Below are positions 1 to 11,900 of a DNA stretch of 64,000 nt, one piece after another. The notes beneath the pieces were generated by a model. That model had not been told where the DNA came from, made no database searches, and was given only the letters and a program-made list of their open reading frames with translations. Source of the stretch: Ilex aquifolium (Eukaryota; Streptophyta; Magnoliopsida; Aquifoliales; Aquifoliaceae); assembly GCA_951799425.1 (NCBI GenBank), contig OX637391.1, forward strand, positions 14,627,051 through 14,691,050, in the 5' to 3' direction. Position numbers and translations under genes: made by a program. Positions within the stretch are counted from its first letter, which is position 1; every line of letters begins with the position of its first letter.

Positions 1-1132
1 AGAAGAGGGGAAGACGAGATAAGGAGTAACCTCGATTCCTAAAATAACAGAATCGAAAAGTCCAGAAATGCAGTAACCACCTCGGATTCGAGGGATCCAG
101 AACGAAGAATTGATTAAAAGCCAGGAAGCGTACCTAGTCAAGGATGAGAAAACCCGAACAAAGCCCCAAAGCGAAAACGGGAAGCGAGCCACGCGAAGCC
201 TTCGAAATGGATGCCAGGGGGTGGAGATTCAGTGAAACCCAAAGATCACCATCAAATAGAGGAAGCAAAGATGCAAGGAAGAGGAAAGTGAAAGCTTAGA
301 ATGAGAAACCGAAAAGAAAGATGAGGCGTTCAGAAGCATTTAAATTTAACGGTACGTGGGTCTTCGAAGTAGGGAACGTGCGCGAAAAACGAGAAAGAAA
401 TGATTACCCAAAACCGTCAAAAAAACCTGTTCGCGCGCAAATCGAGGTCGACGCATGGAGGTCTACCTCAATTCAGCTTCAGCTCAGCCCCTGTCCAAAT
501 TCACTTGGGCCAATGGCTGGGGAGGGGGGGCAACTAATGATGCCTGGGGTGAATTTAGATAAGTATGAGCTCGGGAAGTGAGGTCAGGCAGGGAGGTCAG
601 ATATGTCACCCAGAGCTCAGCGGGCCAGACCTCGAGCTCCCCTCAGATGAAGTAATAAAGGAAATACGAAGGTGACAACTGGTTAATAGAAGATACCCTC
701 GAAGCAATAGAAGGCTATAATCAAGGCATAAAACTCTCAACTAACCAAGATTCTCTCCCTCTATCAAGGGAGATCACACAGATGAAAGGCAAGGATCTCG
801 CTGCAAATCCCTTAGAGATAGGAATTGGACTATAAATACTGGACAGTGCCACCATTGCAAAAAAAAAAAAAAAAAGCAACCCTAGTTGTATCGGAAATCC
901 TCTGAAAATCATATTGATCATTAATATAGATCCGAGGAGCAAGAGACTCCATTGAAAAGTGGATTAGCTGAGCTCCCGAACTGGTGAACCACTATACTTC
1001 CTTAGTGTCGGCCTCCCTTTATTCCCCAAGCAAAAAAATCAATGTATAATCACCTCGAGCCTAGAAGCTCAAATCCTCCAATTTTGCACGTAGATACTTA
1101 GATTCTGCTCATTCGCGTTCTATACACCATCA
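1..1132 (+). mobile_element. 3' end of a Tat-type Ty3/gypsy retrotransposon, cut by the window edge
   Basis: Bases 10-110 match the region just upstream of the 3' LTR of the complete gypsy element at 39825-52225 (compare 51180-51270; shared words include 'cgagggatccagaacga'). A purine-rich tract (about 518-531) precedes an LTR. The body lies off the left edge, so the 5' LTR and target duplication cannot be checked. If the insertion made a 5-bp duplication, 'atcct' at 1133-1137 would be its right copy. No convincing coding sequence is left in the visible part. Confidence 0.75.
538..1132 (+). repeat. 3' LTR of the truncated gypsy element
   Basis: The repeat starts with TG after a G-rich polypurine tract and ends 'caccatca', the same end as the LTRs at 39825 and 51653. 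The downstream half matches that family (gagcaagagactccatt, tggtgaaccactata). The first ~300 bp (U3) are clearly different. It is therefore a related family or a diverged subfamily with a replaced promoter region. Confidence 0.7.
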
Positions 1133-1519
1133 ATCCTTATCCCAGATTGTGTGATTTTCTTAATCGACTAGAATTATTAAGGGAATACTATTCTATTAGA
1201 ATATCTCTTTTAATGCTCCACGTGTCCTTTTAGAAACAAGGTGACGTCATTCGAGAAAGTTGAACTCCTAGGGGGTGTTTGGTATGGTGGATAAACCCGG
1301 ATTACACCACTTGGATTGGATAAAAACAAGGTGGGGCCCATTTATCTTTGGTTTGGCAAGGAAAGTTAAGGGTGGACAATCGCAGCCTTTGAAAAACTCG
1401 GCCCTTAGTATTTGGGCTCCTTTATCCCTTCTCAAGAGGATACACAAATCCCACCAAAACTTTGGGATTATGCAAATGCCAAAAGGATTGAGGGAGGATT
1501 TTACCATTACACCCCTGAA

Positions 1520-1563
1520 CCCCCCCCCCCCCCCCCCAAAAGAACGACGCAAACTCCTCCAAT

Positions 1564-1624
<61 letters not shown>
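1520..1624. repeat. Poly-C run followed by (AT)29 microsatellite
   Basis: Eighteen C at 1520-1537, then uninterrupted AT repeats at 1567-1624. Open frames across it are Ile-Tyr repeats, an artefact of the microsatellite. A second pure AT tract of 60 bases lies at 3301-3360 and a shorter one near 2877-2900. Confidence 0.95.
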
Positions 1625-1628
<4 letters not shown>

Positions 1629-2596
1629 TGCCCTCTCTGTCTCTCCTAAACTTAGCCATGGCGATCTATCCGCCCTCACCATTGACGATTCTATCATCGC
1701 TCACCCAAATATCTACCTAAACTCAGCCATGGAGGTCCACAATATTGGTGCCATTCTTGATTACACTGTCAATGGTGGTGACTTCTTCGCGCCATCGGTG
1801 GTTCTGCCATTTTTTTCGACCAGAAAAATCATAGGTGGCCGAAGGTCTGACGCAGCATGCATATGCACTGAGTTTTCGATGGTTTTCTCGATTGTTTGTG
1901 CTGTTTTTGTATTCAAGATTCATAGAAACCCTCTTGCTCATTGATGGGTTTGTTCACAAATCAATGATTGTGGCTGTTTTTGTTCAGTGAAGGTAGTCTA
2001 AGCACCATTATTAGATGAGAGGGAATATGAGTATGGGGTTTTTTTGTTGTTGGGTTGCGTAATTGTTAACAGTACCTGCTATTCTTCTTGAATATGGGGT
2101 TATTTTGTTCTTATTTTCTGCATTAGTCTATAATTTTTTAGCAAAATTTCTATGGTCTGTAAAATCCTCTATTTCATCGATATAATTTAATTAGTTTCTT
2201 CTCATATTCGTGTTTCAGTGAAGTTTATTTGTTTGTATGTAATGACAAAGAAAGAAAATGCTAAACGGATCAATTTTGATCTCAATAAAATGGGTATTTT
2301 TTCGGGGATGGCAATTTTCCGGCAATTTGGTTTTTTGTTACCGACAATTGTGTGTTCAAAATAAATTTAAAAATTTCCCAATTTTTTGATCTTGTGTAAT
2401 TAAACAAAACGGAAAAAAATATTTTATTAATAAATTGATTATACTCACTATTACATACTACATTATAATTTTTTTCCCAAATAAGTATTACTTTATTTAT
2501 GACATTCATTATTTAATTACATAAATTTTTCTAAATAACTACTCATTCAAACCATTTTTACCTACCCGGTCCATCCAAATTTGGTATTAGATTAAA

Positions 2597-3296
2597 GGGA
2601 AATTTTGAGGCCGGTCCCCCTATATGGACTTATTTGGACTTAAGTCCGTTAAGAAAATTTATTTGTTATGAAATCCGTTTTTTGTTAATTTTACCATATT
2701 ATCCCTTCCCTTTAAAAGAGAAATAAAACTAAAAATTAAAAACTCATAAATCTTAGTAGATTGACTAACATTAAAATATTTTCTCTCTCATATCTATCTA
2801 TATCCATATATAGGTTAAGAGTTTGACTAACATTAAAATTTTTTCTCTCTCTTATCTATCTATATCCATATATAGGTTATATATATATATATATATATAG
2901 TAACATTTAAAATAAAAAATAGTAACATTTAAATACAAAAAAAAGTTATGATTAATATTCAATATTTTTAAAAAATAACAACAGTAAAATGTTCAACAAA
3001 AATATTAGCATGTTCAACAAAAATAGTAACATGCTTAACAAAAACTGTAACATACTTGACAATAATTATTTCTCTTAAATTCAAATGCAAAAAATAGTAC
3101 CATTCAAACACAAAAAATAATAATATTCAAAAAAAAAATTTGTAACATTGAATATTAATATTTAGTAAAATAATAGTAGTAACATACTCAACAAAAACAG
3201 TAACATGTTCAACATAATAGTAACATGAACAGTAACATATTCAACAAAAGCAGTAACATGAACAGTAACATAATAAAAAAAAATAGTAACATGAAT

Positions 3297-3363
<67 letters not shown>

Positions 3364-3606
3364 CTCTATCATAAATTTAAAATTCAAATTCAAAGCTCTC
3401 TCTCTACATATATATCAAATTCAAAACTCTCTATCTCTAAAATAGGAAATTAATTTAACTTTCTTTCAAGGAATGGTATTTTTGAGATAAAAAAAAAAAG
3501 TGGACTTAAATCATTACATATAATTTTAAACATGGACTTAACCCCTTATAAGTTTCCTTGCAGGACTTATCTCCAAACAAGTACGAAACTCACTTCCAAT
3601 TTTCAC
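2597..3606. mobile_element. MULE-type MITE, nested in the Tourist-like element
   Basis: A 9-bp target duplication 'tagattaaa' flanks it exactly (2588-2596 and 3607-3615), the size expected for Mutator-like elements. The termini are inverted (gggaaatttt... and ...aattttcac), and the subterminal 'ggacttaagtcc'-like words recur in both arms. The interior holds many imperfect copies of 'gtaacatgctcaacaaaaa' and a 60-bp AT tract. A second family member is at 33491-34607. No coding sequence. Confidence 0.75.
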
Positions 3607-3746
3607 TAGATTAAATTACATTTTCATATCAAGGGTTCAATTGTCATTGGATCCAAAAAAGGTTGGATTACTTTGCATTGGGTTGGATGAGATTGGGTTA
3701 AAAATCCAATCCAACCCAATCCTTTGATGGTTACCCAAACACCCCC

Positions 3747-4767
3747 CTAAGGTCATTGGACGAACGGGTTGAGCTGTGTTTGACGATCTGTAAGATCTTT
3801 CCTTCAGAGGAACCTGTTAATGGCAAGAAGTCATTTCGGGAGGTCTTCAGGCACAAGCTGCGTTGGATGATGCTGGGTTTGCTTCTGCCATTGAGGAGGT
3901 CATATGTTTATTGGCTGTATGCACTCCAATTTTTGAAGGTCGATATGTTCGAAGTCGAGCTACGATGAATAGATAATGATCTATTTAATCAGAGTATCAT
4001 CAATCACTAATATCTTTTAGATACTGTTTTTCGCTCATTAGCATACTGTTGAGTTAGCTGCCAGGTTGTTGATAGTGGAAAAGCCATAGTAAGCTCAGCC
4101 ACAAATTATTATTCTGGTTGTCTTATCAGCAATTCCAATGGCTGGACAAGAAAGGAGGTGGAGTCCAGCAGAAAAGATGAAGTGATTAGCATCTAAAGAT
4201 GATGATGATGACAACAATTGTAACAAGCAGAAAAGAGGAATTCACATTTATTTGTCATGTTTGATACATTCCCTGTACGTGTCAATATTTATGCTAATAA
4301 TAAATTATTTAATTTTAAAATAATTCATATGATCCTATATAAAAAATTATAAAATACATATTTTTTACTTACAATATTTATTAATCGTGTTATGTTTTAA
4401 CTTTAATTTGATTTATTTATTATTTTGTTTTAATTTATCATGTCATTTTCAAATTTTATGTCAGATCGAGTTCATCTCATAATCACGACAATGGGTAAAA
4501 ATTGACACAATGCTATCATGGTCTGAGGCCTCAACATGGCTCCACCAATTGACCCTGGGAGATGGCAGCTGGTTATATGAACCAACCACCTGAACTATGT
4601 CTTTTTCTGCAAGTGTGCTTTTAGAAAGTTGGATTCTTGTGCACACATTTAGAATCTTAATTTCTGTTGCCGTGTAATGCAATAGGGAACCCGCCACACC
4701 CGTTTAATTGATAATAAGTCCAAATATTGGATGCATTCATTATCGATACAATGAAAATAATATATGG
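3747..4767. other. Intergenic; possible exon remnant near 3750-3970
   Basis: The first ~220 bp are less AT-rich than their surroundings and have partly open frames, so they may derive from an exon, but I recognise no family. The rest is AT-rich. The start of duplicated copy 1 lies near 4540. Nothing else is supported. Confidence 0.3.
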
Positions 4768-5060
4768 AGGAAAATTTCATTTTTGTCTCCTGAAAGATAC
4801 AAAAAAATTTAATTTGCCCTTAAAAAATAAATTTTTTCACATTACACCCTCAAAAAAATAGAAACGTTGTAATGTGGTATACCGTCTTATTTCTGTTTGA
4901 TTGTTCATCTGTTTTGTGTCAAATCAATTAATCAAGAATCACAAAACAGACGGAAGACCAAACGAAAATAAGACGATGAACCTCATTGTAACGTTTTTTA
5001 TTTTTTTAAAGAGATAATAAAAAAAATTAATAATTCAAGAGACATATTGAGAATTTTTTG
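4768..5060. mobile_element. Small inverted-repeat MITE (foldback)
   Basis: The left arm (from about 4770) reappears in reverse complement on the right (to about 5058). Matching blocks include 'gtctcctgaa'/'ttcaagagac' and the central 'acaaaacaga' with its partner, around a short AT-rich loop near 4918-4945. It is absent at the matching point of duplicated copy 2. The target duplication is not clear. Confidence 0.5.
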
Positions 5061-5299
5061 TATGTTTTAGGGAGCACCCATTACTTGTGGATGCTACAGT
5101 CTTATCCTACATTAAATACATGGATTTTCGTCATCGAAACTAGTCTTATAGTAAATAAGGATGAATTATTTTATGAGAAATACTATATAATCCAAATTTA
5201 TAACCCAAATAGGGATGAATTATTTTATTTACTGCGGATGGATCCGAAGCACCTCAGTCAACCCGCATCAATGCGTTTTAATTTCCTGCTTGTTTCCAT

Positions 5300-5943
5300 T
5301 AGGGGTGCAACTTGGGTTGGGCAACTCGATTTCAACCCGAGCCCAACCCGAAAAAATTAGGATTTGGGCTAGGGTTTTTAATACTTGGGTTAGACTTGGG
5401 TCAAAAAACCTCAACCCGAATTGAATTTGGCCCGGGCTCGAGTTGAGGCATCGACAACCTGATTTCAACCCGAACCCGACAAATTAAAAAATAATTATAT
5501 ATATATAAAGCATTAGCACTTTTTTTCATTTTTACTCCATCCTCCTCTGTTTCTTGTTACTTGCCACTCTGTTATGCGTGATTAGTGGTGATAGTGTGAT
5601 GTTTTAAGTTTAATGTTTTTATGGGTCTAATTTCTATGTTTTCTGGGATTGTGTTTTGAGATCACTAGTTTTTTGGTGTGAAAGCAAATGATCAATAATC
5701 GTGCACTGTAATGAATGAAATATATAGATTGTTTTATGAATTTGTAATTATTCCCCTCTGTCTCTCTTGCAGTGAACCCGAATTCAACCCAAGCCCGCCC
5801 GAATTAAACTCCGGCAATGCTCGGGTTGAGTTCCTCAACCAGAGGTAGGGTTAGGGTTAGGGTTAGGGTTAGGGTTAGGGTTGAAGATTATATACCTAGG
5901 GTTGATTGTCTAACCCGCCCAACCCGCCCGAGTTGCACCCCTA
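5300..5943. mobile_element. hAT-type MITE with perfect 8-bp target duplication
   Basis: The terminal inverted repeats are 'taggggtgcaac' and 'gttgcacccct(a)'. The 8-bp duplication 'gtttccat' lies at 5292-5299 and 5944-5951. Copy 2 of the tandem duplication has the unoccupied site with a single 'gtttccat' at 16957-16964, which confirms both boundaries. The subterminal regions are rich in 'caacccg' words. No coding capacity. Confidence 0.9.
5844..5882 (+). repeat. (TTAGGG)6 hexamer repeat inside the hAT MITE
   Basis: About six uninterrupted copies of TTAGGG. This is the vertebrate-type telomere hexamer rather than the usual plant TTTAGGG heptamer. Given its position inside a MITE, it is best read as a microsatellite. 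Confidence 0.85.
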
Positions 5944-6010
5944 GTTTCCATCTCCGTCTGCAAAGCGCCGCCCACCACATTTATAAAGAGTTAGGTGTGG
6001 TTTTTTTTTT

Positions 6011-6865
6011 GGGCAAAATCCAGTTTACCCCCTTGTGGTTTGGTCGTTTTACACATCACCTCCTTGGGGTTCAAAAATCAGCACATAGTCCCCTTGTGTT
6101 TTTGGACTAAAGTGCATAGCTAATACCGTTAACGGCAGTGGCAAAAAGACCACCTTGCCCTCCTTAAAATCTGAATAAACTTTGTCACCATATCTTCTCC
6201 AACTCCACTGCATCTTCACCTACCGTTCAACTCTCCACTAAATCACTAGTCATTGGCCATCACCACTAAATCACAACTGCTCACAAAAATTAATTTTTAT
6301 TTTTTTGATAAAAATTAAAAAATATAAAATATGTTTGATTATTATTTATATTTAAAAACTTATGAAAACAAAAATAAAAAACATGTTTAATATTTTACCC
6401 AAAATCAACCACCCAACACCACTTAATCCCACCACCAGCAACCACCTAACCCCACCACAAACCCACCCCCAAACCCCTTGCAATCCACCACCAACCACCC
6501 ATACCCAAAACCCACCCCCACCAACAACAACCCAACAACACCGAAACCCCCACGGAAAACCAACCCCAACACCCCCTGAAACCCCCACTCCCAACACCGC
6601 CTAACCACACCACAAACCCACCCCCCAAACCCCTTGCAATCCACCACCCACCACCAACCACCCATACCGAAAACCCACCCCCACCAACAACAACCCCAAA
6701 CCCCCGAAACCCCCACCCCCAAACCCCACCGAAAACCCACTCCCAACACCCCCCTGAAACCCACCCAACATCCCCGAAAACCCACCCCCAACAGCCTCGA
6801 AAACCCACCCCCAACAACCCCTGAAACCCACTGAAAAACCCCCATCAAAAACCACAAGAACAATT

Positions 6866-6904
<39 letters not shown>

Positions 6905-7257
6905 GGCAAGAGGCAACAACTGGAGAGGCATAGAGACGGGAGACGGGAAAAGGGAAAATGAGAAATGAAGATTTTTTTTTCTAACAGTAAAATGTAGAAG
7001 AAGATAAAAAAATGTCTTTTTGAAAGATCACAAGGGTATATTTGGACTTTTGGATTGAGTTTTGACTTTGACTTAAATTTTTTACATCCATACTTGCAAA
7101 TCACATGCGTGTGTTATAATTTCGGTCACTTTTGACAGAAATAGTAACGGTCGCACTTTAGTCCAAAAACACAAGGGGGCTATGTGCTGATTTTTGAACC
7201 ACAAGGAGGTGATGTGCACAACGACCAAACCACAAGGGGGTAAACTGGATTTTGCCC
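6011..7257. mobile_element. MULE-type element with long terminal inverted repeats
   Basis: The ends 'gggcaaaatccagtttaccc' and its reverse complement are near-perfect, and the arms pair for well over 100 bp (6011-6150 with 7130-7257). It sits in a T-run, with about ten T on each side, so the target duplication is probably T9 but cannot be resolved. The middle is a long A/C-only tract followed by a GA repeat (6868-6899). Open frames are repetitive low-complexity artefacts. Confidence 0.75.
6398..6860 (+). repeat. A/C-only skewed minisatellite-like tract
   Basis: More than 400 bases made almost wholly of A and C on the + strand, built from degenerate units such as 'cccacccccaacaccc'. G and T are rare throughout. 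Antisense frames give Gly/Val/Trp-rich artefacts and sense frames give Pro/Thr/His-rich ones. Confidence 0.85.
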
Positions 7258-7267
7258 TTTTTTTTTT

Positions 7268-8583
7268 ATCATTCTAATAGCATTATTTACAAGTTTTATA
7301 TTAGAGGAATACTATTTGGATCTAAAAATTTGATTTAATTTGTTGACATAATGAAATGATTTTAGTAGAACCATTGGATTAACACCAAGTTCTAATGTTT
7401 GATGGGTCATATAGTCAATCCAAAGGTCATAGTAAATTAGGTCAATAAATTAGGTCCCAATATCATTGCTCTTGCTCTTTATATTAAGCTCACATACTGT
7501 TAAGTAAGTTTTAGTTCTGTTTTTTTTTTTACATGATGGATTATTTATCGTAAATTATAGTAAGATCTATTATATACAAGTTGGTCCTTCACTTATTAAT
7601 AATAGATGAACTTTCAAGAAAAAAAAATGAATGAAAAAAATATTATAGTGTATCTAAATTTGTAAAAAAGTGATATAGTTTTCGGTATGTTTATAAATAG
7701 AATTTGAGCCCAACGTAACGTTTAATTCCTTTTATTATAAATTTGATTTAATTTTCTAACTTACTAATATAACATTTGACTTTAAAAAAATTCCAATATG
7801 TGTGCGTTAGCATATAAGAACATTGTCTGAAATAAAAATTGTATTGAATCACAAATTAATCAAAAATTAAATAATTTAACTTATGATAGAAAAAATATAT
7901 GGAGATAAAATTCGATATGTTAACTATCTTATTAAATAGATGTATGGGGGAATGTTTATTTGGTGTAGAAAATTTATTATGATCACAACAACCTATCTGC
8001 CAATCTAAAAAATTAATCAGATTTCAATGTTTGATAGCTACCCCTAGGCGACAACTTCAAGGCTCTTCTTATTCGTTATTATAATTTTCAACTTTCATTT
8101 TCAACTTTCAACTGCCTAACGAAGCCGCTTCGTTATCATCGTTTCTTGTCTTGGTCCTCCAATTCCTATCTGGTGCCATACTTAACCAGATTTTTTATTT
8201 GTTTTGGTTCAATATTGGTCATGATTTCTGATCTCATTCAAGGATTGACCCAAGAGTCATACAATTTCTATTCCAAAAATCAAGGTTTTTCTATATATAT
8301 ATATATATATATATTATTTTTTTTTATTTGCAACCCTTTTGGTTGTTTCACAGAGACCACTTCTTGAAAGAATCTATTTAAAAATATATTTTTTACATCT
8401 ATTTGATATAATTTTAATTTCATGTGACAAGTGATAAAAAAGAGTAATCTCACGGATTCAAGCCTATTCTAGTACTGGGTTTATCCTTGTGCAACTAACC
8501 TAATTTTGTTTCAATTAGTCCAATAGAATATAATTAGAGATTTGAAATAATTGTAAGTAGGGTCATTCACACTGTGACCCATT
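7268..8583. other. AT-rich non-coding part of duplication copy 1
   Basis: Corresponds to about 17250-18200 in copy 2. Shared stretches include the segment around 7951-8000 (with 17911-17960) and that around 8090-8230 (with 18045-18200). No reading frame is conserved between the two copies, so I call no gene. Confidence 0.6.
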
Positions 8584-8779
8584 TGTTAAGAAATATAGAA
8601 TTATTTTGTTTATTAAGGGTAGAATAGTTTTTTATTTGTTTAGGCTATATATAGTCTCTATGTATTTAGGTTAAACCACTTCTTTGTATTCAATAGAATT
8701 ATGCAGTATCAATGAAACCCTAGCCTCTTCTTCCTCCTCTTCTTTTCTTGTTTCTTGTATTTCTCTTGATTGTTTAACA
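8584..8779 (+). repeat. 5' LTR of the Copia element
   Basis: Begins 'tgttaagaaata' and ends 'tgtttaaca'. It contains 'gctatatatag', a likely TATA element, and a CT-rich 3' half. Its partner is 13134-13329. Confidence 0.95.
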
Positions 8780-8791
8780 TGGTATCAGAGC
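8780..8791 (+). other. Primer-binding site (initiator tRNA-Met type)
   Basis: 'tggtatcagagc' directly abuts the LTR. This is the standard plant Copia site complementary to the 3' end of initiator methionine tRNA, where reverse transcription starts. Confidence 0.95.
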
Positions 8792-8995
8792 TAAGTTTCA
8801 TGGGACGAGGCTTAATCTCAAACACAGCTTCCGCGGATCCAACTCCGCGGTGAGTTGGCTGGGGGTACTTCGTTTCAGACGACCTGTTTTTTTTTTAAGA
8901 AGGTACTTCGTTTCGTTTTTGCAATCTGGTATTTTGTGACTGTACACTGGTATTTCGATCTTGTTTTGCGATCTGGTTTTATTTGTTGTTTAATT

Positions 8996-11900
8996 ATGGC
9001 TACTGAAAGAGATGATTCGCTTCAGTCTGTGAGTGTGAGGTTGGATGGAAAGAACTATTCGTATTGGAGTTATGTGATGAGAAATTTTCTTAAGGGTAAA
9101 AAGATATGGGGATATGTTAGTGGAACCTCTGTGAAACCTAAGAACACTGATGATGGTTATGCTGATTTGATAGATACCTGGGAAGCAAACAATGCGAAAA
9201 TTATTACTTGGATTAACAATTATGTTGAGCATTCTATTGGTGCACAGTTGGCGAAGTATGAGACAGCAAAGGAGGTTTGGGATCATCTGCAAAGGTTATT
9301 CACTCAATCAAATTTTGCAAAGTAGTATCAATTGGAGAATGACATACGAGCTCTTCAGCAGCAGAATATGAGTATTCAGGAGTTTTATTCTGCTATGACA
9401 GATCTTTGGGATCAATTGGCTCTTACAGAATCGACAGAATTAAAGGCATGTGGTGCCTATATTGATCGTAGAGAGCAGCAACGATTGGTACAGTTTTTAA
9501 CTGCACTTCGCAGTGATTTTGAAGGACTAAGAGGTTCAATTTTGCATCGTTCTCCACTTCCTTCTGATGACTCAGTTGTCAGTGAGTTATTGGCTGAAGA
9601 AATACGTCTTAAGTCTTATTATGAAAAGGGAATTCTTTCTACTTCTAATCCTTCTGTGTTAGCAGTGCCTTCTAAGTCATTCTCTAATAATCAGAATAAG
9701 TCTTACACAAGGGTTGCGTTCGACGAGTGCAGTTTCTGTAAGCAAAAAGGTCATTGGAAGACTCAATGTCCTAAGAAGTTGAGACAGCAGAATCAATCGC
9801 AGCAGCAATCTCAAGCTTGGAAGCCTGGCAACCAGTCACAATCTAATGCTCATAGACCACCTCAGAGTTACAGACCACCATAGTCTAATACTGCAGCAGT
9901 AGTTTCATCAGATCCTTTCATCGATCCTAGTACTTTGGCTGAGCAATTTCAGAAGTTTCTCTCCTTACAACCACAAGCTATGTCTGCTTCCTCTTCCGTA
10001 GGTCAGTTGCCTCATAGTTCTTCAAGTATGTCACATTCTGTATGGGTCTTGGATTCTGGTGCTTCACATCATATGCCTCCAGATTCTTCATCTTTTACTT
10101 CTGTTATGCCTTCTTCTTCTATTCCTGTTATGACTGCTGATGGAACTCCTATGCCTTTAACAGGTGTTGGTTCTGTTGTCACACCTCACTTGTCTCTCCC
10201 TAATGTTTATCATATTCCGAAACTCACATTAAATCTTGCTTCTGTTGGTCAGTTATGTGATTCTGGTAATTTAGTCACCTTTTCCTCTTTTTCTTGTTAT
10301 GTGCAGGATCTGCAGTCTCAGAAGCTGATTGGGACAGGCCGTAGGAAGGGGGGACTATATATTTTGGATGAGTTAAAAGTGCCAGTTGCTGCTGCTGCTG
10401 CTCCTAGTGTTGATTTATCTTCTATTCGTTTGAGTTCTTCTTCTTCTAGTTTTTATTTATGGCATTCTCGTCTAGGTCATGTTTCGTCTTCTCGTTTGAG
10501 ATTTTTGGCATCCACGGGGGCCTTAGGAAATTTGCAAGCTTGTGATATTTCTGATTGTAGAGGATGTAAACTGGCAAAATTTTCTGCTTTACCTTTTAAT
10601 CGAAGTATTTTCGTTTCTTCTTCTCCATTTGATTTGATTCATTCTGATGTATGGGGACCTTCTCCTGTTGCCACAAAAGGAGGGTCTCGATATTATGTTT
10701 CTTTTATTGATGATCATACTTGTTATTGTTGGATTTATTTAATGAAACATCGTTCTGAATTCTTTGGGATATATACAGCCTTTCGAGCTCTTGTCAAAAC
10801 TCAACATTCTGCTGTTATCAAATGTTTTAGGTGTGATTTGGGTGGGGAATACACTTCTAATGAATTTTGTGAGTTGCTTGCCTTAGACGGAACTATTTAC
10901 CAAACTTCGTGTATAGATACTCCTGAGCAAAATGGTGTTGCTGAAAGAAAACATAGGCACATTGTTGAAACTGCTCGTTCTCTCTTATTGTCTGCTTCTG
11001 TTCCTAGTGTGTTTTGGGGTGAAGCTGTTCTTACTGCTGTAGCTTTGATTAATACAATTTCATCTTCTCATATTTCAGGTGTTTCTCCTTTCGAAAAGTT
11101 GTATGGGTATGCCCCTGATTATTCTTCTTTTAGAGTTTTTGGTTGTACTTGTTTCGTTCTTCGTCTTCATGTAGAACGCAACAAGCTGTCCTCTCGATCT
11201 GCTATTTGTGTTTTTCTTGGTTATGGTGAAGGTAAAAAAGGGTATCGTTGTTTTGATCCAATAACTCAGAAACTTTATGTGTCTCGCCATGTTGTTTTTC
11301 TCGAGCATATATTGTTCTTTTTTATTCCATCCACTACTCATAGCTTCACTAGATCTGATCTTATTCGTATAGATCCTTTTTCTGATCATTCTGCAGGTAC
11401 TGACACTCTACTCTCTAGCACACCTGAAGTTCCCTCTTCTTCTATGGTCCCTCAAGCTCCGTCTGAGATTGTGGATCCACCTCTACGTCAATCTACACGC
11501 ATTCGTAAGTCCACAAAGTTACCAAATTTTACTTATTCTTGTTATTCTTCATCTTTTACTTCCTTTTTAGCTTCTATTCATTGTCTCTCTGAGCCCTCTT
11601 CCTATAAAGAGGCAATTCTTGATCCTCTTTGGCAGCAAGCTATGGATGAGGAACTTTCTGCTTTGCATAAGACATGTACTTGGGATTTGGTTCCTCTACC
11701 TCCTGGTAAGAGTGTTGTTGGTTGTCGTTGGGTGTATAAGATCAAGACTAATTCTGGTGGATCTGTTGAGCGATACAAAGCTAGGTTGGTTGCAAAAGGG
11801 TACTCTCAACAGTATGATATGGATTATGAGGAGACATTTGCTCCTAGTGCAAAAATGACTACTATTCGTACTCTTATTGCAGTTGCTTCGGTTCGTCAGT

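Larger units (their letters stand above)
1271..3746. mobile_element. Tourist-like (PIF/Harbinger-type) non-autonomous element
   Basis: The termini are inverted: 'gggggtgtttgg' on the left and 'ccaaacaccccc' (with small differences) on the right. Each is flanked by the trinucleotide cta, consistent with a 3-bp target duplication. No transposase is visible. Inside are a C-run, two long AT microsatellites and a nested MULE-type element (2597-3606). Without the nested insertion it would be about 1.5 kb. The terminal sequence class is common to plant Tourist-like elements; the cta duplication departs from the usual TWA. Confidence 0.6.

Noticed and set aside
1275..1720. Overlapping open frames with long Ile-Tyr runs
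   Set aside because: They are translations of an AT microsatellite and a poly-C run inside a MITE; no domain and no start context.
5817..6110. Open frame with an Arg-Val repeat, and the idea of an interstitial telomere
   Set aside because: The frame is a translation of the TTAGGG array. The array is short, lies inside a hAT MITE and is not the plant telomere unit.
6352..7104. Several open frames rich in Gly/Val/Trp or Pro/Thr/His
   Set aside because: Produced by an A/C-only repeat tract; frames on both strands are equally open, so not coding.
11075..11389. Antisense open frames within the Copia pol region
   Set aside because: Shadows of the real + strand polyprotein, with no domain of their own.
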